In this document: piece by piece, positions 16,754-24,610 of the stretch | How positions within the stretch are numbered: the first letter of the stretch is position 1 | How the letters are laid out: every line of letters begins with the position of its first letter | From: Oscillospiraceae bacterium | Lineage (GTDB): Bacteria > Bacillota > Clostridia > Oscillospirales > Ruminococcaceae | Assembly (NCBI GenBank): GCA_016298065.1 | Contig: JAEDDN010000003.1 | Location: 62,001 to 126,000 of the forward strand | Length of the DNA: 64,000 nucleotides | Direction: 5' to 3' | Made by a program: the position numbers and the translations under genes | The notes under the pieces: model-generated | What the model saw: only the letters and a program-made list of their open reading frames with translations | Database searches by the model: none | What the model was told of the DNA's origin: nothing

Positions 16754-17554
16754 CTGAGAAAAACAAGCTCAAACCACGGTTTATTTTTATGTTTTTTGCT
16801 TAATTTGCTGTTAAATGCACAATGGTGTATTCCCTCTGTGGTACTGCTTATTATGCATTTTATAATCGGTATTTCTCTTATTTGGTTTATAGGTGCACTT
16901 GTTATCTGGATATTATGGGTTTTTATCTTTACCGTTTTAATTTCAAAGCTTGCAGGCAGTGCTAATGAGGATATAAACGAAACGCCTAAAGAGAATAAAA
17001 ATCCCTATTCCAACTCAAAATATAAAAGCACATTTAATAAAGGCGACTGTAGGGATTATTACCCGTTAAGATTACTCGAATGTTTAAAATTAACCTTTGT
17101 AAATATCGGTATACCCGGAGAAGTCATAACCGAGCTTTATGAAAGCATTAAGGGAAATACGCCCGTCGACACAGGAAATACCGTTAAAAAGTTTCTTTAT
17201 CTTTTATCCGAAAAAGACCGACTTTATATCTGTAAAGACAATGCTCCTTTGGACGATGTACTTTTTTGTGTTTTATCCGACGCAGGGCGTCAAGAACTTT
17301 CTCTAACTTCCCCAAAACAGATAATAGAGTTTATAGGCGACAATGAAGATATAAGCGGTAAAGACGCCGCCTTTTATATAGCGTCAAAGCTAAGCTCAAA
17401 TAAAGATATAGCTGTAGGCTTTTGCATTTATATTATAAATACCCCTGACGGCGAGTTTTTTACAGGAATCGTTTCAAAGGAAAAATCAAAGCTTTTTATA
17501 AACAATCTTAACATTATTCTAAGCGACTGCGATTTTAACGCAACCTTGCTATAG
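16754..17554 (+). CDS. Unrecognised membrane-anchored protein
   Basis: No family was recognised. The N-terminus has two closely spaced hydrophobic segments (about the first 75 residues). The remaining ~190 residues are soluble and mixed alpha/beta, with a Lys/Asn-rich linker after the membrane part. The start is uncertain: no in-frame ATG exists before the membrane segments. CTG at 16754 would give a basic start RKTSSNHG and fits the AAGGACGG upstream; TTG at 16796 is the alternative but leaves no ribosome site and begins inside the first hydrophobic segment. It is the first gene of the cluster leading to the SPFH protein, whose start is 71 nt downstream. It probably contributes to the same membrane-associated system. 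Confidence 0.55.
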   Translation: MRKTSSNHGLFLCFLLNLLLNAQWCIPSVVLLIMHFIIGISLIWFIGALVIWILWVFIFTVLISKLAGSANEDINETPKENKNPYSNSKYKSTFNKGDCRDYYPLRLLECLKLTFVNIGIPGEVITELYESIKGNTPVDTGNTVKKFLYLLSEKDRLYICKDNAPLDDVLFCVLSDAGRQELSLTSPKQIIEFIGDNEDISGKDAAFYIASKLSSNKDIAVGFCIYIINTPDGEFFTGIVSKEKSKLFINNLNIILSDCDFNATLL

Positions 17555-17625
17555 GTTTAGGTTTCTTAAAACCTTTACAAAGCAAACAATTTATAAACAT
17601 AAACTTTTGAAAGGAGTTTTTAATC

Positions 17626-18936
17626 ATGGGACTTATTAAAGCAGGAATAGGCGCTTTGGGCGGTACCTTAGCTGACCAATGGAAAGAATTTTTCTATTGT
17701 GAGGCTATGGATAAAAACGTTATGGTTACAAAAGGCCAAAAACGCACCTCAAACCGTTCCTCTAACACTAAAGGCAGTGACAACATAATCACAAACGGTT
17801 CGGGAATTGCAGTAGCAGACGGACAGTGTATGATTATTGTTGAACAGGGAAAAGTAGTAGAGGTTTGTGCAGAACCGGGCGAATTTACATACGACGCCTC
17901 TACCGAGCCGAGTATTTTTTCGGGCTCTTTGGGCGACGGTATAAAAAAGACCTTTGCAACTATCGGTAAGCGTTTTACTTACGGCGGTGACACAGGTAAA
18001 GACCAGCGTGTTTACTACTTTAACACAAAAGAGCTAATCGACAACAAATTCGGCACTCCGAATCCTATTCCGTTTAGAGTTGTGGATTCAAAGATCGGCT
18101 TGGACCTTGACGTATCGGTTCGCTGTTCGGGTGTTTATTCTTATAAAATCGCAGATCCGCTTCTTTTCTATACGAATGTTTGCGGAAATGTTGAAAGCGA
18201 ATATACAAGAGATGAGCTTGACAGTCAGTTAAAGACCGAATTTATAAGCGCTTTACAGCCTGCGTTTGGCAAGCTTTCCGATTTAGAGCTTCGTCCCAAC
18301 CAGATTGTAACCCACAACACAGAACTTGAAAATGCTATGAATGAAGCGCTTTCTGCTAAGTGGGGCGAGCTTAGAGGATTAAAGGTTGTAAGCGTTGCGC
18401 TCGGTTCGGTTACCTTACCGGAAGAAGACGCAGAGCTTATTAAACAAGCACAGCGTACAGCTATTATGCGTGATCCTACTATGGCTGCCGCAACCTTAAC
18501 AGGTGCACAGGCAGACGCTATGAAGGCTGCCGCTTCAAATCAGGCAGGAGCTATGACCGGCTTTATGGGTATGGGTATGGCTATGAATGCAGGCGGTACA
18601 AACGCACAAAACTTATATGCTATGGGCCAGCAACAACAAGCCGGTCAACCTCAACAACCTGCACAGGCAGGCGGTTGGAAATGCGCTTGCGGAGCTACCG
18701 TTAACGGTAACTTCTGCCCAAATTGCGGTGCTAAAAAGCCTGAAAACGACACTTGGACTTGTTCCTGCGGTACGGTAAATAAGGGTAAATTCTGCTCAAA
18801 CTGTGGCTCACAGAAGCCTCAAGGTGTAAAAACTTATAAGTGCAATAAGTGCGGTTGGGAACCTGAGGATCCCGCTAATCCACCTAAATTCTGTCCTGAA
18901 TGCGGAGACGTATTCGATCAAAACGACGTAAAATAA
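17626..18936 (+). CDS. SPFH-domain / virion-core-like protein with C-terminal zinc ribbons (YdjI-like)
   Basis: Cytoplasmic, membrane-recruited protein of 436 aa. Residues ~25-290 match the SPFH/virion-core family that includes B. subtilis YdjI (GIAVADGQCMIIVEQGKVVE, then SIFSGSLGDGIKKTF). A Met/Ala/Gln-rich linker follows, then three zinc ribbons at about 350-430: C-A-C ... CPNCG, C-S-C ... CSNCG and CNKCG ... CPECG. In Bacillus, YdjI is encoded with YdjG and YdjH and is recruited to the membrane by YdjG, together with the PspA homologue YdjF. Here zinc-ribbon (19575) and TPM-domain (20672) genes follow, but no pspA. GAAAGGAGT precedes ATG. Confidence 0.88.
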   Translation: MGLIKAGIGALGGTLADQWKEFFYCEAMDKNVMVTKGQKRTSNRSSNTKGSDNIITNGSGIAVADGQCMIIVEQGKVVEVCAEPGEFTYDASTEPSIFSGSLGDGIKKTFATIGKRFTYGGDTGKDQRVYYFNTKELIDNKFGTPNPIPFRVVDSKIGLDLDVSVRCSGVYSYKIADPLLFYTNVCGNVESEYTRDELDSQLKTEFISALQPAFGKLSDLELRPNQIVTHNTELENAMNEALSAKWGELRGLKVVSVALGSVTLPEEDAELIKQAQRTAIMRDPTMAAATLTGAQADAMKAAASNQAGAMTGFMGMGMAMNAGGTNAQNLYAMGQQQQAGQPQQPAQAGGWKCACGATVNGNFCPNCGAKKPENDTWTCSCGTVNKGKFCSNCGSQKPQGVKTYKCNKCGWEPEDPANPPKFCPECGDVFDQNDVK

Positions 18937-18993
18937 ATAAATAATTCATTATTTATTTTAAAATTAAATTTTTTCAATGGAGGTTTTTCAGTT

Positions 18994-19389
18994 ATGAAAG
19001 GCGAAAAATTCTTAAAAATCACAGGCATTCTCATGATCATCGGCGGTGCTCTCGGCATCATCTTCGGACTCCTTGCAGTTGTTGGAGTTGCTGCTTTGGC
19101 AAGTGCTGTTGAAGGCTCTGCAGGCGTACTTTATTTAGCTGCTTTCTTAGTTTTAGTTTCTGCTATTATCGAGCTTATTGCCGGTATCATGGGTGTTAAG
19201 TACTGCAAAGTACCCGAAAAAGCACAATCTTGCTTGGTAATCGGTATAGTAGTTGCAGTAATGAGCGTATTAGGTCAGATCTTAAATGTAGTTGGCGGCA
19301 GCTCTTTCAGCGCTACCAGCCTCATAACAGGTCTTATCCTTCCTGTTCTTTACATTGTAGGCGCTGTACTCAACAAAAAATCAGCATAA
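18994..19389 (+). CDS. Small four-helix membrane protein
   Basis: Protein of 131 aa with four hydrophobic segments separated by short loops, starting MKGEKFLKITGILMIIGGALG. Many small DUF4064/DUF308-like proteins look like this; a firm family cannot be given. A basic/cysteine loop (KYCKVPEKAQSC) lies between helices 2 and 3. It lies between the YdjI-like and YdjG-like genes, 57 nt after the former, with a TGGAGG ribosome site, so it probably belongs to the same envelope system. Confidence 0.7.
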   Translation: MKGEKFLKITGILMIIGGALGIIFGLLAVVGVAALASAVEGSAGVLYLAAFLVLVSAIIELIAGIMGVKYCKVPEKAQSCLVIGIVVAVMSVLGQILNVVGGSSFSATSLITGLILPVLYIVGAVLNKKSA

Positions 19390-19464
19390 TATTTTTGATA
19401 TAACAAAAACTTATAAGCTGTTTTTTGATGCTAAATATTTAATTTTAGCCAGGAAAACGTAAAA

Positions 19465-19517
19465 AAATAAAGGGGTGGCTTTGCTGAATATTAAGGTAAA
19501 GACGCCCCTTATTTTAA
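19465..19517 (+). terminator. Imperfect hairpin between the small membrane gene and the YdjG-like gene
   Basis: AATAAAGGGGTGGCTTT can pair with AAAGACGCCCCTTATT with one bulge and one mismatch, then TTTAAAT. It may be a partial terminator or attenuator that sets relative expression within the cluster. Confidence 0.45.
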
Positions 19518-19574
19518 ATAATCATAGTTAAAATATTTTTAAACTTATAAAATAAGGCGAGGAGATGATTTTTA

Positions 19575-20660
19575 ATGTCAACATTACAAGAATATAAATG
19601 CCCTTGTTGCGGTGGAGCTATTGCATTTGACAGTGGGCTTCAAAAGATGAAATGCCCTTATTGTGACACCGAATTTGAAGTTGAATCGCTTTTAGGATAC
19701 GACAAAGATTTAAATAGCGAGGGCGCGGAAAATTTAATATGGGAAACAAATCCCGGCTCACAGTGGCAGGAAGATGAAGCCGGAAATATTCGTTCTTACG
19801 TTTGTAAATCCTGCGGCGGTGAAATTATCGGCGACGAAAATACGGCGGCAACCTCTTGCCCGTATTGCGGTAATCCCGTTGTTATGATGCAGCAATTTAC
19901 GGGTAACTTAAAGCCCGATTACATAATTCCGTTTAAGCTTGACAAAAATTCTGCCAAGCAAGGACTTTTAGGTCACTTGATGAAAAAGAAGCTATTGCCT
20001 AAGGTATTTAAAGACGAAAATCACATTGACGAGGTAAAGGGTATCTATGTTCCGTTTTGGCTTTTTGACGCTGATGTAAACGCCGATATACGTTACAGAG
20101 CGACTAAGGTACATTATTGGAGCGACAGCCGTTACGATTATACCGAAACAAGCTTTTATTCCATTTTCAGAAGCGGAAATATAGGCTTTGAGCATGTTCC
20201 TGTAGACGGCTCTTCAAAAATGCCCGATGATTTAATGGAATCGGTAGAGCCTTATAACTTTGCCGACGTAAAGGATTTCCAGACTGCTTACCTTGCAGGC
20301 TACGTTGCAGATAAATATGACGTAACTGCCGAGCAGAGTATCACCAGAGCAAACGAGCGCATTAAAACGAGTACCGAGCAATCCTTTGCAAGTACTGTTC
20401 AAGGCTATGCTACCGTTACTCCCGAAGCAAGTAACGTAAGGCTTTCAAACGGCAAGGCAAAGTATGCGCTTTTCCCGATATGGCTATTAAACACTACCTG
20501 GAAGGATAAGAAATACACCTTTGCAATGAACGGACAAACAGGTAAATTCGTAGGCGACTTACCTATGGATAAGGGTGCATATTGGAAATGGCGAGCTATT
20601 TATACGCTTATTTTTGCTGTTTTAATTTTTGGCGTAAGATGCCTTTTCCAGCTGTTTTAG
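19575..20660 (+). CDS. TFIIB-type zinc-ribbon membrane protein (YdjG-like)
   Basis: Protein of 361 aa. Two N-terminal zinc ribbons are clear: CPCCGG ... CPYCD (residues ~9-31) and CKSCGG ... CPYCG (~78-100). A conserved middle part follows (DYIIPFKLDKNSA, IYVPFWLFDADV) that is typical of the bacterial TFIIB-type zinc-ribbon proteins coded with YdjI-like genes. One membrane segment lies at the very C-terminus (~340-357). In B. subtilis the YdjG counterpart anchors the complex at the membrane. It precedes the TPM-domain gene by 11 nt and is cotranscribed with it. Confidence 0.85.
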   Translation: MSTLQEYKCPCCGGAIAFDSGLQKMKCPYCDTEFEVESLLGYDKDLNSEGAENLIWETNPGSQWQEDEAGNIRSYVCKSCGGEIIGDENTAATSCPYCGNPVVMMQQFTGNLKPDYIIPFKLDKNSAKQGLLGHLMKKKLLPKVFKDENHIDEVKGIYVPFWLFDADVNADIRYRATKVHYWSDSRYDYTETSFYSIFRSGNIGFEHVPVDGSSKMPDDLMESVEPYNFADVKDFQTAYLAGYVADKYDVTAEQSITRANERIKTSTEQSFASTVQGYATVTPEASNVRLSNGKAKYALFPIWLLNTTWKDKKYTFAMNGQTGKFVGDLPMDKGAYWKWRAIYTLIFAVLIFGVRCLFQLF

Positions 20661-20671
20661 GAGGATAGAAT

Positions 20672-21514
20672 ATGAAAAGAATACTAACTTTAATTATGGC
20701 TTTTCTCCTTATGTTTAGCTTTTGTATTATGCCTGTAAGCGCAGACGAAACAGACGATTATACGACCGACGACCTCTTAGTTTATGAAAACGAAAGTCTG
20801 CCGAGGCTTGTAGACGACTACGACCTTTTAACCTATTCGGAAGAGGAAGAAATAACCGCTAAGCTTGATTCCATAAGCGAAAAACACAGCTGTGATGTTG
20901 TGATTGTAACGGTATATTCCTTGGACGGTAAAAGCGCTATGGAATACGCAGACGATTTTTATGATTATAACGGTTACGGTTTTGGTGACAGTAGTGACGG
21001 AATACTTTTATTGGTTTCAATGGAATACCGTGATTACTGGATTACAACAACAGGAAGTGCAATTACTGCCTTTACCGACGCAGGTCTCGATTACATAGAG
21101 GACGATTTTGTAAGCTATTTAAGCGACGGAGACTACTATACGGCATTTGATATTTTTGCAGAGGACTGCGATAAGTTTTTAACTCAGGCCGAAACCGATG
21201 AGCCGTATGATTACGGGAATATGCCTAAAGAGCCGATGAATATACCGCTTTGGATTTTAATTTCACTGGCGCTTGCGAGCCTTGTTACCTGCATACCGAT
21301 GGGTATACTCAGAGCACAAATCAAAAACGTAAGGTCTAAGGCAAATGCCTCCGATTATGTAAAGCAGGGAAGTATGAGCCTTACAGAAAGTAGAGATCAG
21401 TTTCTTTATAGACACGTCGACCGCAGACTTAAACCGCAGAATTCCGGCGGCGGAAGCAGTACACACTTTGGCTCGTCGGGCACTTCGCACGGCGGCTCAG
21501 GCGGAAAGTTTTAA
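20672..21514 (+). CDS. TPM-domain membrane protein (YgcG/YdjH-like)
   Basis: Secreted-side protein of 280 aa. It has a signal peptide (residues 1-24, cleavage after VSA). The TPM domain spans ~40-170 (LVDDYDLLTYSEEEEITAKL ... CDVVIVTVYSLDG ... DGILLLVSM). One membrane helix lies at ~190-212, followed by a cytoplasmic part and a Gly/Ser-rich tail (HFGSSGTSHGGSGGKF) typical of this family. It is the last gene of the YdjI/YdjG-like cluster. In Bacillus the YdjH protein is part of the same envelope-stress complex. AGGAGG precedes ATG. Confidence 0.87.
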   Translation: MKRILTLIMAFLLMFSFCIMPVSADETDDYTTDDLLVYENESLPRLVDDYDLLTYSEEEEITAKLDSISEKHSCDVVIVTVYSLDGKSAMEYADDFYDYNGYGFGDSSDGILLLVSMEYRDYWITTTGSAITAFTDAGLDYIEDDFVSYLSDGDYYTAFDIFAEDCDKFLTQAETDEPYDYGNMPKEPMNIPLWILISLALASLVTCIPMGILRAQIKNVRSKANASDYVKQGSMSLTESRDQFLYRHVDRRLKPQNSGGGSSTHFGSSGTSHGGSGGKF

Positions 21515-21552
21515 CCTAAAGGATATTTTAGTGCCTGTTTGGAGTTTTATTT

Positions 21553-22188
21553 ATGACCAAAAAACAACGTGCCATATTACTTATAGATAATTTAAAAAAG
21601 CTTTATCCAAAGGCTTTGTGTTCGCTCGAATACAAAAAACCGTATGAGCTTCTTATTGCGACAAGACTTTCCGCACAGTGTACGGATGCACGGGTTAATA
21701 TCGTTACAAAGGAGCTTTTCGGTAAATATAAAAGCTTAGACGAGCTTAAAGACGCACCTTACGAGGATATAGAAAGAATAGTAAGGCCGTGCGGACTCGG
21801 GAAAACAAAGGCAAAAGATGTAATTTTAATAGCTAAAGATTTGACCGAGAAGTTTAACTATACCGTTCCCGATACTATGGAGGAATTAACCTCGCTTTCG
21901 GGAGTGGGAAGAAAAACCGCAAATCTTATATTAGGCGATATATACGGCAAGCCCGCAATCGTTACCGACACGCACTGTATAAGAATTACCGGCAGAATAG
22001 GGCTTGTTACTTCTACTTCACCCGCTATAGTCGAAAAACAGCTTAGGGCTATAGTGCCGGATGACGAAGGCTCAGATATGTGCCATCGACTCGTGCTTTT
22101 CGGGCGTGAGTACTGCAAGGCAAGAAATCCTATGTGTGATGAGTGCATAATGGGAGACTTTTGTAAAAATAAGCCCAAAAAGCAGTAA
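21553..22188 (+). CDS. nth: Endonuclease III
   Basis: Base-excision-repair glycosylase/AP lyase for oxidised pyrimidines. It shows the helix-hairpin-helix LSGVGRKTANLIL with catalytic Lys, and the catalytic Asp in VTDTHCIRI. The C-terminal 4Fe-4S loop is C-x6-C-x2-C-x5-C (CKARNPMCDECIMGDFC). The length, 211 aa, is normal. It precedes rpsF but has a separate transcript, since a strong promoter starts right after its stop. Confidence 0.96.
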   Translation: MTKKQRAILLIDNLKKLYPKALCSLEYKKPYELLIATRLSAQCTDARVNIVTKELFGKYKSLDELKDAPYEDIERIVRPCGLGKTKAKDVILIAKDLTEKFNYTVPDTMEELTSLSGVGRKTANLILGDIYGKPAIVTDTHCIRITGRIGLVTSTSPAIVEKQLRAIVPDDEGSDMCHRLVLFGREYCKARNPMCDECIMGDFCKNKPKKQ

Positions 22189-22196
22189 AAAAGGTA

Positions 22197-22225
22197 TTGA
22201 CAACCGCTTAATGTTTTGCTAAAAT
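22197..22225 (+). promoter_or_regulatory. Strong sigma-A promoter for rpsF-ssb-rpsR
   Basis: TTGACA at 22197-22202, 17-bp spacer and TAAAAT at 22220-22225. The -35 box begins 8 nt after the nth stop. The leader to rpsF is about 58 nt. Confidence 0.85.
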
Positions 22226-22289
22226 TATTCTGTTATCCTTGCTCTATGTATATCATAGGGCCAAAGACCAAAAGGAGGTGCTAAATGTT

Positions 22290-22589
22290 ATGGCTAAATT
22301 ACAACAAAGCTATGAGTCAATAATCATTTTAAGTACAAAGTTGAGTGAGGAAGAAGTTAAGGCATTGGTTGAAAAAATCTCTGCTGTAATTTCTAAAAAC
22401 GCAACTCTTGATTCTGTTGACGAATGGGGTAAACGCAGATTAGCTTATGCTATTAACTACGAGACAGAGGGCTATTATGTACTGTTTAACTTTACATCTG
22501 CTCCTGATTTTCCGGCTGAGCTGGACCGTATTTATAACATAACTGACGGTGTTATCCGTTCAATGATTATCGCTAAGGAAGAAAAGTAA
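22290..22589 (+). CDS. rpsF: 30S ribosomal protein S6
   Basis: Small-subunit protein that dimerises with S18. The 99-aa product begins MAKLQQSYESIIIL and shows the S6 core VDEWGKRRLAYAINYETEGYYVLFNF. The start at 22290 is chosen because AAAGGAGGTG lies 9 nt upstream and S6 proteins normally begin a few residues before the first beta strand. It is the first gene of the rpsF-ssb-rpsR operon. Confidence 0.96.
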   Translation: MAKLQQSYESIIILSTKLSEEEVKALVEKISAVISKNATLDSVDEWGKRRLAYAINYETEGYYVLFNFTSAPDFPAELDRIYNITDGVIRSMIIAKEEK

Positions 22590-22604
22590 TAGGGGTGGCA
22601 AATT

Positions 22605-23048
22605 ATGTTAAACAGAGCTATTCTTATGGGACGCTTAGCAGCGGATCCTGAACTCAGACAAACGCCAAGCGGAGTTAATGTCGCAACCTTCAGACTTGCA
22701 GTAAACCGTACCTACAACAGAGAGCAAACCGACTGGATTGACATTGTTGCATGGCGTCAGCAAGCGGAGTTTGTAAGCAAATACTTTAAAAAAGGACAGC
22801 TTGTTGCTGTTGAAGGAAGTATTCAGACAAGAAACTATGAAGACCGAAACGGCAATAAGAGAGTTGCAGTTGAGGTAGTGGCTGATCAGGTTCACTTTGC
22901 AGAATCAAAAAATCCGGGCGCAAGAACCGAAAGCAGTAATTTTGCCGTTCCCGAAGAAATCGAAGAGCCCGCAGGTTCCGGATTTTCTATCGGCGATATA
23001 GGCGATTACGAGGAAGTTGACGCCGACGACGGTCAGTTGCCGTTTTAA
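22605..23048 (+). CDS. ssb: Single-stranded DNA-binding protein
   Basis: OB-fold protein of 147 aa. The start MLNRAILMGRLAADPELR and the core FRLAVNR ... DWIDIVAWRQQAEFVSKYF ... KGQLVAVEGSIQTR are diagnostic. The C-terminus is acidic and ends DDGQLPF, the partner-binding tip. It lies between rpsF and rpsR as usual in Firmicutes. Confidence 0.97.
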   Translation: MLNRAILMGRLAADPELRQTPSGVNVATFRLAVNRTYNREQTDWIDIVAWRQQAEFVSKYFKKGQLVAVEGSIQTRNYEDRNGNKRVAVEVVADQVHFAESKNPGARTESSNFAVPEEIEEPAGSGFSIGDIGDYEEVDADDGQLPF

Positions 23049-23072
23049 CCTAAACCAAGGAGGTACTTAAAA

Positions 23073-23309
23073 ATGGAAAGAACTAATAATCGTGGTAAAC
23101 GCACACGCAAAAAGGTTTGTGCTTTTTGTGTAGATAAAGTTACCGAGATTGATTATAAAGATGTTCCTAAGCTGAGAAGATATTTATCCGAAAGAGGTAA
23201 AATCGTTCCGAGACGTGTTACAGGCACATGTGCAAGACACCAACGTCAGCTTACAACAGCTATTAAAAGAGCAAGACACGTTGCTTTGTTACCTTATGTA
23301 AGTGAATAA
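23073..23309 (+). CDS. rpsR: 30S ribosomal protein S18
   Basis: The 78-aa protein begins with a basic stretch, then KKVCAFCVDK and IDYKDVPKLRRYLSERGKI, and ends with TGTCARHQRQLTTAIKRARH. The cysteine-containing forms of S18 (C+) often bind zinc. An AAGGAGG site precedes ATG. A terminator closes the operon. Confidence 0.97.
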   Translation: MERTNNRGKRTRKKVCAFCVDKVTEIDYKDVPKLRRYLSERGKIVPRRVTGTCARHQRQLTTAIKRARHVALLPYVSE

Positions 23310-23317
23310 TACTTTTT

Positions 23318-23348
23318 AAAAAGACCTTGTGTTACACAAGGTCTTTTA
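23318..23348 (+). terminator. Terminator after rpsR
   Basis: AAAGACCTTGTG-TTA-CACAAGGTCTTT followed by TATTATAA; 11 nt after the rpsR stop. Confidence 0.85.
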
Positions 23349-23394
23349 TTATAATAAAATAAAGAGTATACTTTTTAAAAGAGGGGATAGTATA

Positions 23395-24141
23395 ATGGCA
23401 ATAGGTATTATTTGTGCAATTTCAGAGGAAATAGATTTATTAAAAAAGGACATAACGCTAAAAAGCAAAACCCTTATCGCAAACCGAGAATTTTTCGAGG
23501 GTACTCTTTACGGCAAAGAGGTGGTACTTGTAAAATCGGCTATCGGTAAGGTTGCTTCGACTATGACCGCTACGATTTTAATAAATAACTTTGAGGTAGA
23601 AAGCGTAATTTTCTGCGGAGTTGCAGGTGCGCTTGACAAGGATTTAAACGTAGGAGACGTAGTTATAGGCGATAAATCTGTACAGCACGATTACTATACT
23701 CCTGTATACCCTGATTTTTATCTTGACTCAATCGGTATAAGCTACATACCGTCCGACAGAGAGCTTTGCAGTAAAGCTTATGACAGCGCAAAGCTTTATA
23801 TAGAAAAGGAACTTAAAAGCGATATACCGCAAAAATATCTTGATTTGTTTCATATAAATAACCCTAAGGTTGTGGTGGGTACTGTGGCTTCGGGAGATCA
23901 GTTTATAGACGACAGTAAGGTAAGCTTAAATCTCTCAGAAAAAGTGGAGAACGCTAAGTGCGTCGAAATGGAGGGCGCTGCGGTAGCGCAGGTATGCTAT
24001 GAATTTAAAATACCTTATGTTGTAATAAGGGTTATCTCAGACAGCGCAAATGACGACGCAAACGTTGATTTTATTACCTTTGTCGAGGAGGCTGCCTGCC
24101 ACTTTACAAGAGGAACGATAAAGGCGATATTAAAGGGCTAA
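23395..24141 (+). CDS. mtnN: 5'-methylthioadenosine/S-adenosylhomocysteine nucleosidase
   Basis: Cleaves MTA and SAH, by-products of polyamine synthesis and methylation. The 248-aa protein shows MAIGIICAISEEIDLL, FCGVAGAL, the purine-binding VEMEGAAVAQV (catalytic Glu) and VIRVISDSAND (catalytic Asp). The start at 23395 follows GAGGGGAT and lies beyond the rpsR terminator; upstream in-frame codons run through that hairpin and are unlikely. The family usual length is ~230 aa; the extra residues are an insertion around 130-150. Confidence 0.94.
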   Translation: MAIGIICAISEEIDLLKKDITLKSKTLIANREFFEGTLYGKEVVLVKSAIGKVASTMTATILINNFEVESVIFCGVAGALDKDLNVGDVVIGDKSVQHDYYTPVYPDFYLDSIGISYIPSDRELCSKAYDSAKLYIEKELKSDIPQKYLDLFHINNPKVVVGTVASGDQFIDDSKVSLNLSEKVENAKCVEMEGAAVAQVCYEFKIPYVVIRVISDSANDDANVDFITFVEEAACHFTRGTIKAILKG

Positions 24142-24183
24142 AATTCTCATTAAATATTTAACGGTTTATACATAAAAATATCA

Positions 24184-24212
24184 TTGAAATTTATATCGGT
24201 ATTTGGTACAAT
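24184..24212 (+). promoter_or_regulatory. Sigma-A promoter for the 46-aa membrane peptide gene
   Basis: TTGAAA at 24184-24189, 17-bp spacer and TACAAT at 24207-24212, 36 nt before the GTG start. Confidence 0.8.
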
Positions 24213-24248
24213 AAAATTAAAGTAATAAATATTTGGGGAGTGATAGTT

Positions 24249-24389
24249 GTGAAAAAGTTTTTAAAGGTCATTACAATTATAGCGGCAGCTATTGTGATAT
24301 TCAGAGCAGTACAGATAATAGCAGATTACATTTATGAAACCTATGTAAAAAAATATATCGCAACCGAAATATCCGATCTTAACGACTGA
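24249..24389 (+). CDS. Small single-pass membrane protein (46 aa), unrecognised
   Basis: A GTG start with GGGGAG 8 nt upstream opens a 46-codon frame. The product begins MKKFLKVITIIAAAIVIF, continues with one hydrophobic helix (about 5-26) and ends in a charged tail (YVKKYIATEISDLND). The gene has its own 17-bp-spaced promoter and its own strong terminator 22 nt after the stop, so it is a monocistronic unit. No family was recognised. Complete promoter/RBS/terminator signals argue that it is real. Confidence 0.72.
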   Translation: MKKFLKVITIIAAAIVIFRAVQIIADYIYETYVKKYIATEISDLND

Positions 24390-24410
24390 TAAAAAGTAAA
24401 TAAAATATTT

Positions 24411-24444
24411 GCGGACTGTCTTTATAAAGACAGTCCGCTTTTTT
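24411..24444 (+). terminator. Terminator after the 46-aa gene
   Basis: GCGGACTGTCTTTA / TAAAGACAGTCCGC perfect stem followed by six T residues. Confidence 0.92.
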
Positions 24445-24610
24445 GTTTAAACTTTTGGAGTTTGCAGGGCTTGTAAATAACACCCGTTATATCTTATTTA
24501 TCCTTAGGGTAGTAATGAATAAATTTTAAATTTTACAATTTTATTTACAGCTAATTAAAAAAATAGTATTCTGTAAATGTAACGTAAAGATTTTAAGGGG
24601 ATTAAAGGGT

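Noticed and set aside
24249..24389. Type I toxin-antitoxin locus
   Set aside because: Size fits, but no antisense promoter or paired small RNA is visible and the tail is acidic; kept only as a small membrane protein.
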